DNA of 64,000 bases, taken from assembly GCA_948099385.1 (NCBI GenBank), contig CANUEZ040000117.1, positions 3,644,001 to 3,708,000 on the forward strand, written 5' to 3'. Each line of letters begins with the position of its first letter. Position 1 is the stretch's first letter. A program made the translations under genes and the position numbers. Shown one piece after another: positions 43,016 to 53,900 of this stretch. The notes below the pieces were generated by a model. It made no database searches. It saw only the letters and a list, made by a program, of their open reading frames with translations, and was not told where the DNA came from. The stretch comes from Fasciola hepatica. Its lineage: Eukaryota; Platyhelminthes; Trematoda; Plagiorchiida; Fasciolidae.

Positions 43016-45074
43016 TGCATAGTACTGCCGCCATGTGTTGCCTCCTTTAGCATTCCTGAACAAAATCCACCGTAAACCCGGTGAAGTCCCAAATCAGTAT
43101 ATGCACCTATACAGGCTCGGCTCAGAAATGTACCCTACTATTCGCTACCACTGACACTTATCTCCGTCGACTTGCCTTATATCTGTCTGAGTTATCCCAT
43201 GTTTACCTTCATTCTATCTCGTACCGCTACCGAATCCTATAACCCGAAACATGGAACGGTTTCACTGTTCAGATACCTTTGTCATGAAATCACCAGTCCT
43301 GATACGCAATTGAAGAGACCATTCATCTACTGGGCAATTTGTGTGCCACCATCCCATTTATTTTACCATGACTGTCACTTATAGGTTCGTTTCTCACCTG
43401 CCACCAATATCAAAAAAACCAGAAGGTCCTCCTTCCAGCGCTCCATCTGCGTGACACCAGCTCTCTTTCCCACTGCATCCTTCCCCTGCACCTCCTGTGA
43501 TTTAGTCATTTGCCTTTCCTGACAGTCACACTGGTAAAGAGTTATTCACAGCCCGGGATATCAATCATTTGATTGCTTCCTCAGCGTCCCATGTCAGAAT
43601 TTCTTCAGCATACTCAGCCTTGCAATCACCTGCACTTTCTAACAGCCTTTCAAATGAACTATTTTCACGCGACTCTATCTGTCCACTAAAATTCCACCTC
43701 CCACACCCGCCCCGTTAACAACTTTAGATGCTCCCATGCTATTAGTCAATGAGCCCAAACAGATACATAATTGTATCAAACTTCACTCATCCATGAACCA
43801 TCTATGAACTACTGCCGCTGTTCTACCAAATTATCAAGGTCGGCCACCTAGACCACAATCGATTGAGTGCTTTTTATAAATCTCCAGCCAAAGGTTAAAT
43901 ACCCATTTTTCAGGCTACCGATAATCTGTTTGTCCACCCCAAAGTCCCAGGGCGGACTTCCCTCAAAGTACTCAGTCACAAAGTATCTGTGATTTTTGAC
44001 AGTTGCAGTAAAAAACTATTTATAGTCGATTCGGTTAGATGTCAAAGGCATGTACCACTCTTGTGTCCACTTCTTTGTAGATCGGTGTTCTTCATCCGTC
44101 AACCTCATAGCCTTTTCCGATAAACCAGTAGTTGAACACCACTTCACTCAACCTTCAACTACTGCCATTTTTTCCATCAATCGTTCATGATTGGTCATCT
44201 ACGCCAAATCACACTTTGGCGGCTATTTTCATGACAATTTGCCGGAAATGAACCATGCGTGTGGCAATTTATTGACCGTCCAGTTGTTTCCCAGTGGCTC
44301 CATGCCAGACTCTTATCGGCTTATCCCGTTAATCAACCGTTTGCATGTTCTGACAAAGCCACTTGTGCACCACCCCCATATGACCTTATAAGATCGTCGT
44401 ATATCAACTTCTCCGTTCACCTTGTTGTCGACTTGTGTCCACTTATTAGCCTAAAACAAATCATCTATTTGAACTTATTTCACTCGCCTGTAAACTCTCG
44501 TCACTCTGTTCTACCAAATTTCCAGGCTCAGGCTTCCGCATGCACCGCTTTATGGGTGCGTCTTCCACAACGTCTTGAGGAATAGTGAACACCAATTCTG
44601 TGGCAAAGGGAAATCCGCTTCTTTTACTCGAATCCTCTCCTCACAGAAGACCCCAAAGCTCCTTCGCTAATATACTTCTGCTATTTTCCGGGTGGCTTGA
44701 GCCATTGATTTAAGTGCATGTCCGTCACCACCAAGAATTTTTTCATTTTTCGTTGGGGCCTTTTCGAAAAATGTTTTGTCAGCACACTTTCCTCCTCGAC
44801 TTTATATCGGCTCCGTCTGAATTACCGCGCTTTCTTAATTCATCCCTGCTTTACTTGATTATGTATCTCGACCTCGGAGTCCACTTCACTCACTACTGTG
44901 CGATGTGTTTATCTGTCCATCAAATTCAAAGTGGCCTAGCATTCATTCATGCGACCACTAAAACCTCTACACTCTTTTGTGCTGCACATACCCAAAAGAA
45001 TAACCGAGGGTCTTTTTTTGTAACCTCACCCATACCATTTGATAGTGCAGCCAAGCATGCTTCGGGTGCCCCCG
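43016..45074. other. Unassigned 2-kb region ending in an ATT-tail motif
   Basis: No coding motif. The last part (about 45045-45074, CAAGCATGCTTCGGGTGCCC and CCGAAATAAACC) repeats the 3' motif of element A. Some of this stretch is therefore probably a diverged relative of elements A/B on the plus strand, though I could not align its body. Confidence 0.4.
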
Positions 45075-45109
45075 AAATAAACCATTATTATTATTGTTAT
45101 TATTGTTAG
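45075..45109 (+). repeat. (ATT/GTT)n tail
   Basis: ATT units with interspersed GTT after CCGAAATAAACC, the same layout as 30005-30042. Confidence 0.8.
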
Positions 45110-45799
45110 ATTGGGTACAAACCTCTACTGCGCAGCTACGATGGTTAACATTGAGAATAAGAGGTAGGCAAAGCTGGCTGTCAGAAACGGCTGTCACGAC
45201 AGTCAGACTTCAGATCAAAGGGATGCCAAGACACCTGAGCAAAATAAAATCGTGTGCAAATGTGGTGGTTGGTGTGTGCTGTGCTCGTTCGTGGATCAGT
45301 AAAGTAAACAGAGCAGTCTCAACAGTACGAGTGTATGACGGACGTTAGGTAGGAATTCTGCGCGTGTGCGTTGCAACCATTCTGATCTGTACGTACACGG
45401 GAGACATGGCGTCCACACTGCGGGCCAGACATCAGGCGTATAAATTTTGAGGATATGAGAGAGGCGGAAAGGACTGTGGTATGGGAGTAACACACGTTTG
45501 AGCAATGCGTAGCCAAATTCGCAACGGATCCCGGAATCAAAAGGTGATTATCCGTGATATTCTACGATACTAGATTATTGAATGAACAGTGACACCAAAA
45601 AGATACAAACCGCAATAATAAGATCACAAAGACTCAACAAACGAGAAACCGAATTGCAGCGTGCGAGCAAGGAGCACGTACGTCACGCAGGACCGGAACA
45701 AGGATTTGACAAATTGGCGCTTTGGGCGCGAACAAACAACAATTGGTACATAAAAACAAACAGTTCGTAAAGACACGTCAATAGTGTAAGCAAGTGAGT
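45110..45799. other. Unassigned, possible 5' UTR of the CR1 LINE
   Basis: It lies between the ATT tail and the first recognisable ORF1 sequence of the plus-strand CR1. CR1-type 5' UTRs are often several hundred bases. No motif was recognised. Confidence 0.4.
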
Positions 45800-45831
45800 G
45801 ATGTTAAGAAAAACACCGAATTGCAAAGGTT

Positions 45832-46940
45832 TTGGGGAATTTTCCGCTTCGCTTCACTCCACCTCGCAACCAGCTTCCTCTCGCGCATGGTCCTCCGTGG
45901 TTTGGCGGAGAACTTGAGTGCCCGCCTTCGTTTCTCGGTTTTCGGTATGACACACACTTCTGGCCCGAGTCTCACGCCCTAGTGCGGAGAAAGTGTGGTA
46001 AATGGTACAGAGTGCGAGATATGCTACAGGCAGGCCACCCAAGGTGTTCAGGAATAGCAAAGGACATTTATGTCTTTTATAAACAGAACCCATGGGCCAA
46101 GTGGGTTTGTGCCTCTCGCAAGGAGGCGCCCAGCCTAGCCTTTAAACTGCAGGCCAAAGGGCAGGACCAAGGCCCACCAAATAGTTCCTAAGACATCAGC
46201 CCCAAACCACCGCTATCAGGTTGCAGTAAGTCGCCTGCAGACGTAGTAGCTACACCCAAGAGGACAGTCATCAGAGCGGGTGGACCGGTTCCGAGAGCCT
46301 GCCATGAGGTCGTTGCCTCAAACCCCCGGAAGCAGACCGACGAGGGCCAGTGGACTGAGCAGAAGTCTAGAGGGGCAAGGCAGCTCAAAAAGAACGACCG
46401 TAATAAAGCGAAGTATGGGCCAGCTAGGGTGGACGACCCTGCGATTCTGGTGTTGGAAACCAAGGTGTAGGTTCTGCAAAGGAAAATCTTGTCGATGGGT
46501 AGGGTCTCAAGCAGCAGGCTCCTGACCCCAAACCAGGAAGAACCTTTTTTAAGGGAATCGAAAGCCAGGAGAGACATAGATAGGAGGAGGGTCTACGATA
46601 TACTGCTAATCACAGGTATCCATACCCTACTACTCTAACAGGGGTGCACTGATTGGGGACATGGAGGTTACTACCAGGGGAAAAAGGCGAACAACGTGCG
46701 GGACCAATACTGGTGGGGTTCGCTGATGAAGGCACCAGGGATTAACTGCTGGCGAGAACAGTAGTAGTGGCTCACACCGCAAAGGGCAGGTACCAAGTTG
46801 TGCCAGACGAGCATAGAGTAAGGCCTGGTGGTCTAGCTCCGGTGGGTGACCTGGCTTGACCAGCCAGGGCGCTGGTGAGAAACCAACAGGTTCAGCGGAA
46901 TGCCGTACTCGGCTCTCAGACACCGAGCCCGACATTAGTT
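45832..46940 (+). pseudogene. CR1 ORF1 remnant
   Basis: The first frame (45832-46191, 119 codons) ends at a TAA at 46189-46191. In the same or nearby phase the plus strand continues with a basic, Lys/Arg-rich stretch and then ESKARRDIDRRRVYDILL (about 46557-46610), which recalls the coiled-coil region before the RRM-like end of CR1 ORF1 proteins. In-frame stops occur near 46189, 46468 and 46637. No zinc knuckle was seen. Confidence 0.6.
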
Positions 46941-47239
46941 AAGAAGCCGCGTGCGGGGTAACAAATAGTTGTAACTGAAGACGCGCTGGAAGATGAAAGT
47001 TGGCAGTACTGCCCAAAGGTGGGTGGAAGCGCTACCCCTGCCAGTCTGGATGTTGTGGCAACTCCTATAGAGATGGATTGGTCGCCATCGGAGGCTCTGG
47101 ATCATCAGCCGGCATCATGCACACAAGTGGGGACAACCGAAGATAATACTTGTCATCATCTTAGGCGTTGGGCCTGGGAAGCAGACAGGAGTGAATAATA
47201 AGAGAAACCTATATGGCGGAGCAAACTCAATGGTGTTAT

Positions 47240-48027
47240 AGACTAACGCTTGCAGTATAAGAAACGGATGGGCGGAACTCGCCAAAACCGCTGACGAACA
47301 GAAAGCGTCAATAGTTGCCGTCACGGAAACGTGGCTTTCTGAAGAAGACCATGTGCCAGGCCTAATAAGTAACGGTTTTGCAGTATATAGGCAGGATAAT
47401 GAACACGATAGCATTGGAGGAGGAGTAGCCATCCTCATTAGGTCAGGTACAAACCACCTTGAGTCTCAGAACAAGATACGCACTCTCAATGTCTAGCTGT
47501 GCGCCGTTACGATCATCCTTCCAGGCAGAATGGTTAACGTTGTCTGTGTCTACAGGACACCAAGCACTAACCACGAAGGGGACGTTTTTTTACTGCGGAC
47601 TTTGACTGAACTATTTAAGGACGCACAAGAGTCCCTCATAGTGGGTGGCCTCAATCTTTCGCACATCCCCTGGGCGGCTGAGGTCTGCTTGCCGGGATCG
47701 GAGGAGCAAACCTACTTAGAATGGCTGCATGCCAATGCGTTGTACCAGCATATTACGGAAAATACCAGATACAGGACTGGATGCCTTCAATCCTTGCTGG
47801 ACCTAGCAATAACGAACCCACCCAAAGATGTATCTGGAGTGCAGTACTGTACGTGGCCGGGCAAGAGTGACCACGTGTGCTTCAAAATCATCCTGTGCAT
47901 GCGGCAACCCAAGGTACCCTCAAGGCTGGTCAGGCACCTCAGTAGTATGGATATAGGTAGGCTTCGTAATAGGTCAGTGGGTTTGACCTGGGACACGACA
48001 GAGGGGGCCGCTGTCGAGGAGCGCTAG
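47240..48027 (+). pseudogene. CR1 endonuclease domain, one in-frame stop
   Basis: Reading in the frame of 47530, it starts SIRNGWAELAKTADEQK, then VAVTETWLS (TETW at 47323-47334, catalytic Glu), then SIGGGVAILIRSG. A TAG stop lies at 47494-47496. The 165-codon frame from 47530 reads VVCVYRTPSTNHEGDV, then VGGLNLSHIPWA in place of the GDFN motif (Asp lost), then SLLDLAITNPP and SDHVCFKI with the catalytic DH. The endonuclease is complete in length but carries a stop and an active-site loss. Confidence 0.85.
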
Positions 48028-48062
48028 CAGGCCATAAACGGATCCTTGACCGCCATACAGAG

Positions 48063-49330
48063 TTGGCACCTCTAAAACGAAGGAGTGGGGAGGGCAAACC
48101 CATGTGGTGGAAGGCTGCAATAGCCAAGGCCATCAGACGTAGAAACCGCAGCTGGAACCAGTACGAAGCTCTCGGCAGTCAGCTAGTCTGGAACCGCTGT
48201 ACAAAACTAAGAGACGAGATAGTGATCCCCCTGCGAAATTTAAAGAGGGAATTTGAGCTCAGATTGGTCCAGCTTGTGAGACAACAGCCGAAAACATTCT
48301 ACAGCTATGTACAGTTCAAAGGCTCAGCAACGAATGCTGTGGGTTTACTATTGACTAGAGACCACAGTGTTGTCACTGGTGGCCAGGGAGGGGGAATACT
48401 TTCGTAGTTTACATAAGATAGATATTGGGGTACGAGTAGATCTGACTCTGGTGCATCCTGCTCCCTAGTTAAACGAGCTAAACCCATCAGAGGAAAACGT
48501 GCGTAAGAACCTACAGGAATTAAACAGCCAAAAGTCAATGGGCCCAGATGGCACGCATTCAGCTATCATCAGGCCGTCGGCCAATATCATAGCTCAATCG
48601 TTATGCAGGCTGTAAAGGTCCATATTGGACCAGAGTAAGCTGCCTCAGGACCGGAAATTCGCGGCAGTCGTAGCAATACACGAGAGTGGACCCAAGTCGG
48701 CTATGCAGAACTACAGACCGGTAAGCTTAACTAGCATCCTACGTACAGTCCTTGAGGTTATCCTTGTCCGCATCAGCCAGCACTTACTGGAGCACTTCAT
48801 GTTAAGTCCGGCGCAGCATGGATTCCTGAAAAATAGATCTCGCCTGACCAATCTCTTGTGCTTTTTAGATGAAGTAACTCGACGACTGAATGTAGTTAAG
48901 CACGTTGAGGTATGCTACCTCAGCTTTAGCAAAGCGTTCGACTCCGTCAATCATTGTCTTTTGCTATGCAAGATGTAGACAGTAGGCATAAGTGAGCCAG
49001 TGTATAGGTTGCTGGTGGACTTCCCCTCACACAGACGTTTTACGTCAATGTGGGGGAAAGGCGCTCCAGTTTGGTGAACGTCACCAGTGGTGTACCTCAG
49101 GGATCCGTCCTAGACCCGGTCCTATTCTTGTTGTTTTATTAACGACCTGGCGTCTTATCTTCAGTCGCCTAGTTTTATTTTTGCGGATGATGTGAAGATT
49201 TTCATATCTGAGGGTGGACTTGGGCAGCCATATAGGTACCGTCCTGGACTGGGCATACAAATCGGACTTACCTCCGAACGCTGAAAAAAGCCATTTGTTG
49301 TCAAGGGCAAATGAGAGCATAACCGTAGCT
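48063..49330 (+). pseudogene. CR1 linker and reverse transcriptase, fragmented
   Basis: Frame 48063-48407 is the basic linker (KPMWWKAAIAKAIRRRNRSW, QQPKTFYSYVQFKGS). The RT opening (SQKSMGPDGTHSAIIRPS) lies near 48530-48590. Frame 48625-48978 reads NYRPVSLTSILRTVLEVIL, AQHGFLKNRSRLTNLLCFLD and YLSFSKAFDSVNHCLL. After a stop at 48976 and shifts, FINDLASYL and IFADDVKIF follow, with the catalytic box FADD at 49180-49191. The catalytic Asp pair is preserved, but at least three frame breaks are present. Confidence 0.88.
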
Positions 49331-49981
49331 CATGATCAAGAGCCAGTCACCATAGAGGCTGTCAGTGGGATTAAAGACCTTGTGCTGATCATAAACAGTG
49401 ACTTCAAATGGTCAGAGCATTGCAACGCTGCTGCGCAAAAGGCTCATGGGAAACTCTCTAAACTGCAGTCAGCATTGTCTTGCCGGCTGCCGGATGCATT
49501 TGTACCTATTTACATGGCTATAGTACGACCTCACTTAGAATTTAGTGTGCAGGCTTGGTCACCCTTCTACTAAAAGGACTCCGCCTGCCCAGAGAAAGTC
49601 CAACTTCTCGCCACGCGAATGGTTGAAGGGCAGGGAGGTAAGACTTATGAGCAGATATTCTGTGGTCTGAATCTTTTATTGCTGGAAGGGGGGAGAATTC
49701 GAGGGGATCTCATAGAAAAGTCCAAGGTAATGAAGGGCTTTTCTGACCTTAGACCGGATAGTCTATTCCAAGTGGCCGTAGACTCCAGAACAAGGGGACA
49801 TGAAAAGAAGCTGATAAAAGCCCGAGCTAGGTCGTCCACTAGACTGCACTTCTTCAGCAGCAGGGTGGTGAACAGTTGGAACGGTCTGCCTGGTGAAATG
49901 GTAGATCTGCAGACAGTCCAATCCTTCAAATGTGCCCTTGATCGCAAATGGTACGAGATCTTTCCTTGTAGTGAGCCTTGA
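49331..49981 (+). pseudogene. CR1 RT thumb and C-terminal domain
   Basis: Frames 49214-49573 and 49619-49981 are in phase, separated only by a TAA at 49571-49573. Motifs are FKWSEHCNAAAQKAHGKLSK, MAIVRPHLEFSVQAWSPFY, and VNSWNGLPGEMVDLQTVQSF at residues 84-103 of the second frame. That last motif is the hallmark WN-LP C-terminus of CR1-like ORF2. The natural stop is at 49979-49981. Confidence 0.88.
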
Positions 49982-50257
49982 ATATATCAACTAGATGGAT
50001 GACGGGTAGCACTGTGGTCCTTCTGGAGTATGTTTTAGCAGACTTTTTCCCTCATTTCATACAGTCTCAGCGAAAGCTCACGATGCATAATGTCTCTCGC
50101 AGTTGATGTGCGATGAGGTTTTCCGTTTCCCTCTCATTTTTAGCGGGGATTCGACGAAATACACTCGGCAGTGGTGGGTGCATAACTGGTGTGCATACCA
50201 TCGAAGGAATTCTGGAAGCTCGATTGGCCGTGGCCATCACCTGTCCTGTGCAAACTG

Positions 50258-50282
50258 GACTGAACTGAACTGAACTGAACTG
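50258..50282 (+). repeat. (ACTGA)5 3' end of the CR1 element
   Basis: Five copies of a pentamer end the element about 280 bp after the ORF2 stop. CR1-type LINEs end in short tandem microsatellites rather than poly(A). It gives a sharp 3' boundary. Confidence 0.85.
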
Positions 50283-51900
50283 TCTCGCCTGGGAGTGAAC
50301 GGGCACGGAAAAGGTATAGAGAGATTGGAGACGTCTGTGCTGTGTAAAGACAGACAAGGAATCGTCGTTTGTCTTTGGAGGCAATTAAGCAAATCAGGAT
50401 TGAGGAGAGTCTGGCAGCCAGCTGTGTTAGGGTACCTAAACGGTTGTTGGAGTACCTCAAACGTGGCACTGTATCAACGCCTAGAATACCAACTTCGCTT
50501 CAGGCTGAGATCATCATCAACCTTGACGAAGAAGAGGCCTATGTTCTGGAGCGGTATTTTGTGTCGGCGTGTACAACGGAGGATTCCAAGTCGGCCCTTT
50601 CGCCAGTTCCGCGGCTTCCAACTACCGTCCTGTGGGTTTAACTTGTGTCGTCCGCAAGATGGTGGAGAGTCTCAGCCAATGAGGTTCAGTAGTACGTGGG
50701 AAGCCATCGTATGCCCAGTTCCCAACAATATGGTTTCCACAAAGTCCGTTCCTGTCTGTTGCATATTCGGATCGCTCATGAGTTCTGGGCTGAAGCAAAG
50801 GCTGAAGGACATTCCGCAGAAGCCACCTCCGTGTAATTCAGCAAAGCCTTTTACAAGGTTTCACTTGGCTATCTCTTTCGGAGGCCCCGATTACTAGGAA
50901 CGGCTGCTCCTCCACGAAGGTGGATTGAAGGTTCACTATTGAGACGACTGTTTGCTCGCAGAATCCCAACAGTCTTCTCCAGGTGGTAATCAACGAAGAT
51001 TAACGTTCTTCAGGAGTCTGTTATTGGACTTTTGTAGTTTCTCATTCACATAAGCGATCTTCCCTCGGTTTTATCTTCCCTTGCCTCCTGCGTGCAGGTT
51101 ATCTGAAGCCAAAGCGCCCTTCTTTTGGATGCAGATATCCACTTTTTACAGAAGGATCCGAATGCGATTTTGAGCTGGTCCCCTGAGTATAACCTGCCAC
51201 CAAATCTGTCGAAGAGTGCTCGCATGTAAGTAGGCCGCTGTCGGCAGCCGGTGAGTCATCACCTATCTGAAAGCCTGCTCCGGATAACAGATTGCGGGCT
51301 CGATCTCGGAGTTTTTGGGTGTTCTCCGCTGAAGCCCAAAGGACATAGTAGTGTGCTCCCGCTTGGAGTATTGTCGGCCCGATTCTTCGACCGTTTGGGA
51401 AACAGCCGTGAGAAGCGGTTCTTGAGCTGTATACTTTTTTATGTACGTCTTATACCTGAAAAGCTTGATGCGGTTGTTTTCCAGATGCGGCTGGAGAATC
51501 AACAAAGCTAGGCAGAATGCAGAGGTCTGCTAGCCGTCTGATCGCTGGAATACGCGGGGTCAACTTCGACGGCCATCATGAAGCTGCGGGCTCTTTTCCA
51601 GAGGCCTATCAGCTGGTGGGCGGTGATCTCACCTGCATCCGTCGTATCATTCGGGACCATCGCGGACTGGAGTTGCAAGTAGACTTCCCGCTCCATGGGC
51701 CATGTCGTGTGTCCGGGCTCTCAGTGAAACTAGTGAAGAAGCATTCCACTGGTTCACCGTTACTCTACCACCGGTCTCGGAGGACCATAAACCATTGGAA
51801 TTCTTTGCCTGCCGATGTGACGGAGGGGGTAAACGACAACGAATTCGAATCATATAAAATCAAGTCGACTCACAAGACTTGGATGGCGGTGTGCCACTTT
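50283..51900 (+). pseudogene. Second CR1-like LINE fragment (linker, RT, C-terminus)
   Basis: Directly after the (ACTGA)n, frame 50369-50641 reads KRLLEYLKRGTVSTPRIPTS and EEEAYVLERYFVSACTTED, a LINE linker. NYRPVGLTCVVRKMVESL follows in another frame (about 50619-50672), then QQYGFHKVRSCLLHIR and FSKAFYKVSLGYLF. The frame from 51517 reads MQRSASRLIAGIRGV and INHWNSLPADV (residues 91-101), the C-terminal domain. The catalytic YADD region (50990-51200) is unreadable. 5' truncated at the linker, many breaks. The open frame runs on to 52128, but homology fades near 51900. Confidence 0.82.
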
Positions 51901-52289
51901 TATCCAGGTTTTTGTGCCGTGAGCTCCTTAGGTCCTTCGAGGCCTCAATCAGTGGAAAAAAGGGGTTTTATTCTGGGATTTGGTGGAGATAAACGGAAGA
52001 GAGGACCTTCCACTACTATGTCTCAGCCGAAGGAGCCTTACCTGATCGTTGTCCTGTGGTGGGTCCCAGCTAGCTACCGATCTACCTTAAGGACAGGATT
52101 TGTGAATGTAAAGAATGAGGGATGGTGAAATAAGGTGTAAGATGGTGTTGATAGAAGGGTAGTAGACAACTGGCATTGGAAGAGGTAGCGGGAATTGAGG
52201 GTGTAGTGGTGAGAACAAAAAAGAAGGTCGAAGAAAAAGGGTGACTGTAACGGTGGTAATAAGGCAGAACAAACGAAAAGGAATGACAG
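51901..52289. other. Unassigned, possible LINE 3' UTR
   Basis: The plus strand is purine-rich (GATGGTGAAATAAGG-type sequence) with no recognised motif. It separates the C-terminus of the plus-strand LINE from the C-terminus of a minus-strand LINE, so it is a tail-to-tail junction. Confidence 0.4.
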
Positions 52290-53900
52290 GTGGGTCGACT
52301 ATCTATCTGCTGATTTCAACAAATACACCATCTCCGCACTCCTTCAGCCGTGGCTCAAACTCTACAACCATTTCAGTGGCTAGGACTTCCATCGGGAACC
52401 GATTGTGGTCGTCTAAAGTTCAAACATCGAAGAAATATCCTCTCAGGCGACCTAGAACTCCTCTCTTCGTCGACTTCCATGGGTGCTCTCTGGTGGCCGT
52501 ACGGTCTCTGGGGGTCAACAACGGAGTAGCCAAAGCCCATGGGTCAACATACCTCTTCAAGGATCTTGAAAGCTTCTATTGGGTCTCCTCTATGCCTCGT
52601 GCTCTTCAGCTAGAAAAAGTTTAGTGCTTCGAGTCCCTGCTCGCGGGGAAGGGGGTCCACTACCCCCCGGACACAGTACTTCAGGCGCAGCCGAACGAAA
52701 GCCTGATGAGGCCGCAATAGAACCCGGGGTTTTCCGGAAGCAATGGTTAAGTTCCTAAGAGGCTCTCTGAGTGAGTGAGAAGTGTTGCTCTCCGGGTCAG
52801 AAGTTCTCTGATGTAACAACCGGCTGTGGTAAATCCCTCAAAAACGCTGCATTTTCATGCTTACTTACCATCACTCGCTCACATACACTACTTGAGTGTT
52901 TAACGCACTGCATGTTTTCATGAACCGAAATTTGTGTGTCCCCTCCCAAAGCTCTATCCAGTCACTTCCTATCTCAGACCTGTGTGATGCACGTGCTTCC
53001 CTCTCGAAAGCCGCACTTTAGTTCCCCTTTTTCTGAGCCCCTGTGAAAGCATAATTGAGGTTTGTATCTGTTCCATGTCACTGTTCCCTTGATAATCCGG
53101 TATCGTAGAATTTCACGGACAATCGCGTTTTGATTTCGGGATCCGTTTCGAATTTGGCTAAGTATTGCTCCAAAGGGCCTTATGTCCGACGTGATTAACC
53201 CAAAGTTCTCCGCTTTTGTCACTTATTTGATTTTAGTGCCCCGTTGGCGGCTCGGAGGTACCTGGTCGGTGAAGAGCTCCTGCCATATACTAGATGGACA
53301 CACTTGATGGCTTTTAGTAGTAAGTCCCAGGCCATCGACCGGAGGTGTAGTTTATCCAGGTCCTGCTGCATGGAATCCGCTCCTACGGAGCCAACCAAGC
53401 TCGCGTCATCTGCAGGCGCAAAGCTTGGGTTTTCCAAACCTATGGCCAAGTCGCTTAAGAACAGGATGAACAACGTGAGCCCAAGGATGGGGCCCTAAGA
53501 TACAACCCCCAGAAAATACCCTTCCTAGGATAAACTGTTCCCCACCTTGACTTGAAAAGTCTGGCCCTTGGTGGACCTATGGATCCGCGCAGTGATTTTC
53601 GGAGAATGACTGAAGGCGATCAACCTCACCAGCTACAAACTGTGGTTAACTGAGTCGAACGCCATCCAGAGGTCGGGGTAGAATACTTCTACTCTATATT
53701 CCTGGTTAAGACATCGGGCCACCTCTCCGGTGAGACAGATGTGGTTTGACAAGCAGGATTTCTGACAGAAGAAACCATGATGGTTTGTTATGATCAACTA
53801 CGGGCAGTAACGTGGTTAGCTTCCCTCTCTAAAAACTTCTTGAGCCACCTTCAACAACGCCACAGGTGAACCAACGGGCCTGTAGTTATAATGACGATTA
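52290..53900 (-). pseudogene. CR1-like LINE, RT palm to C-terminus, decayed
   Basis: Minus-strand order starts with a fingers fragment (HHGFLLSEILLVKPHLS, about 53780-53730). Palm sequence follows (LTLFILFLSDLAIGLENPSF and FAPADDASLVGS, near 53470-53395), where the aromatic residue of the Y/FADD box is replaced by Pro. The thumb (LITSDIRPFGAILSQIR, 53200-53140) comes next, then FVRLRLKYCVRGVVDPLP and GDPIEAFKILEE (52720-52560). The same DNA family occurs at 1-480. Confidence 0.8.

Larger units (their letters stand above)
45800..50282 (+). mobile_element. CR1-like LINE, nearly full length, inactivated
   Basis: Plus-strand order is ORF1 (45832-46940), endonuclease (47240-48027), linker and RT (48063-49330), thumb and C-terminal domain (49340-49981), 3' UTR, and an (ACTGA)n end at 50258-50282. 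Almost the whole CR1 plan is present in 4.5 kb. Damage is limited to scattered stops and frameshifts, so it is younger than most other LINEs here. A different LINE starts at 50283. Confidence 0.88.

Noticed and set aside
45582..45770. 62-codon plus-strand frame upstream of the CR1 ORF1
   Set aside because: No motif and low complexity. More likely CR1 5' UTR.
52087..52272. 61-codon hydrophobic minus-strand frame as a membrane peptide
   Set aside because: Its Leu/Pro/Phe content reflects purine-rich plus-strand DNA at a junction between LINE 3' ends. No start or conservation evidence.
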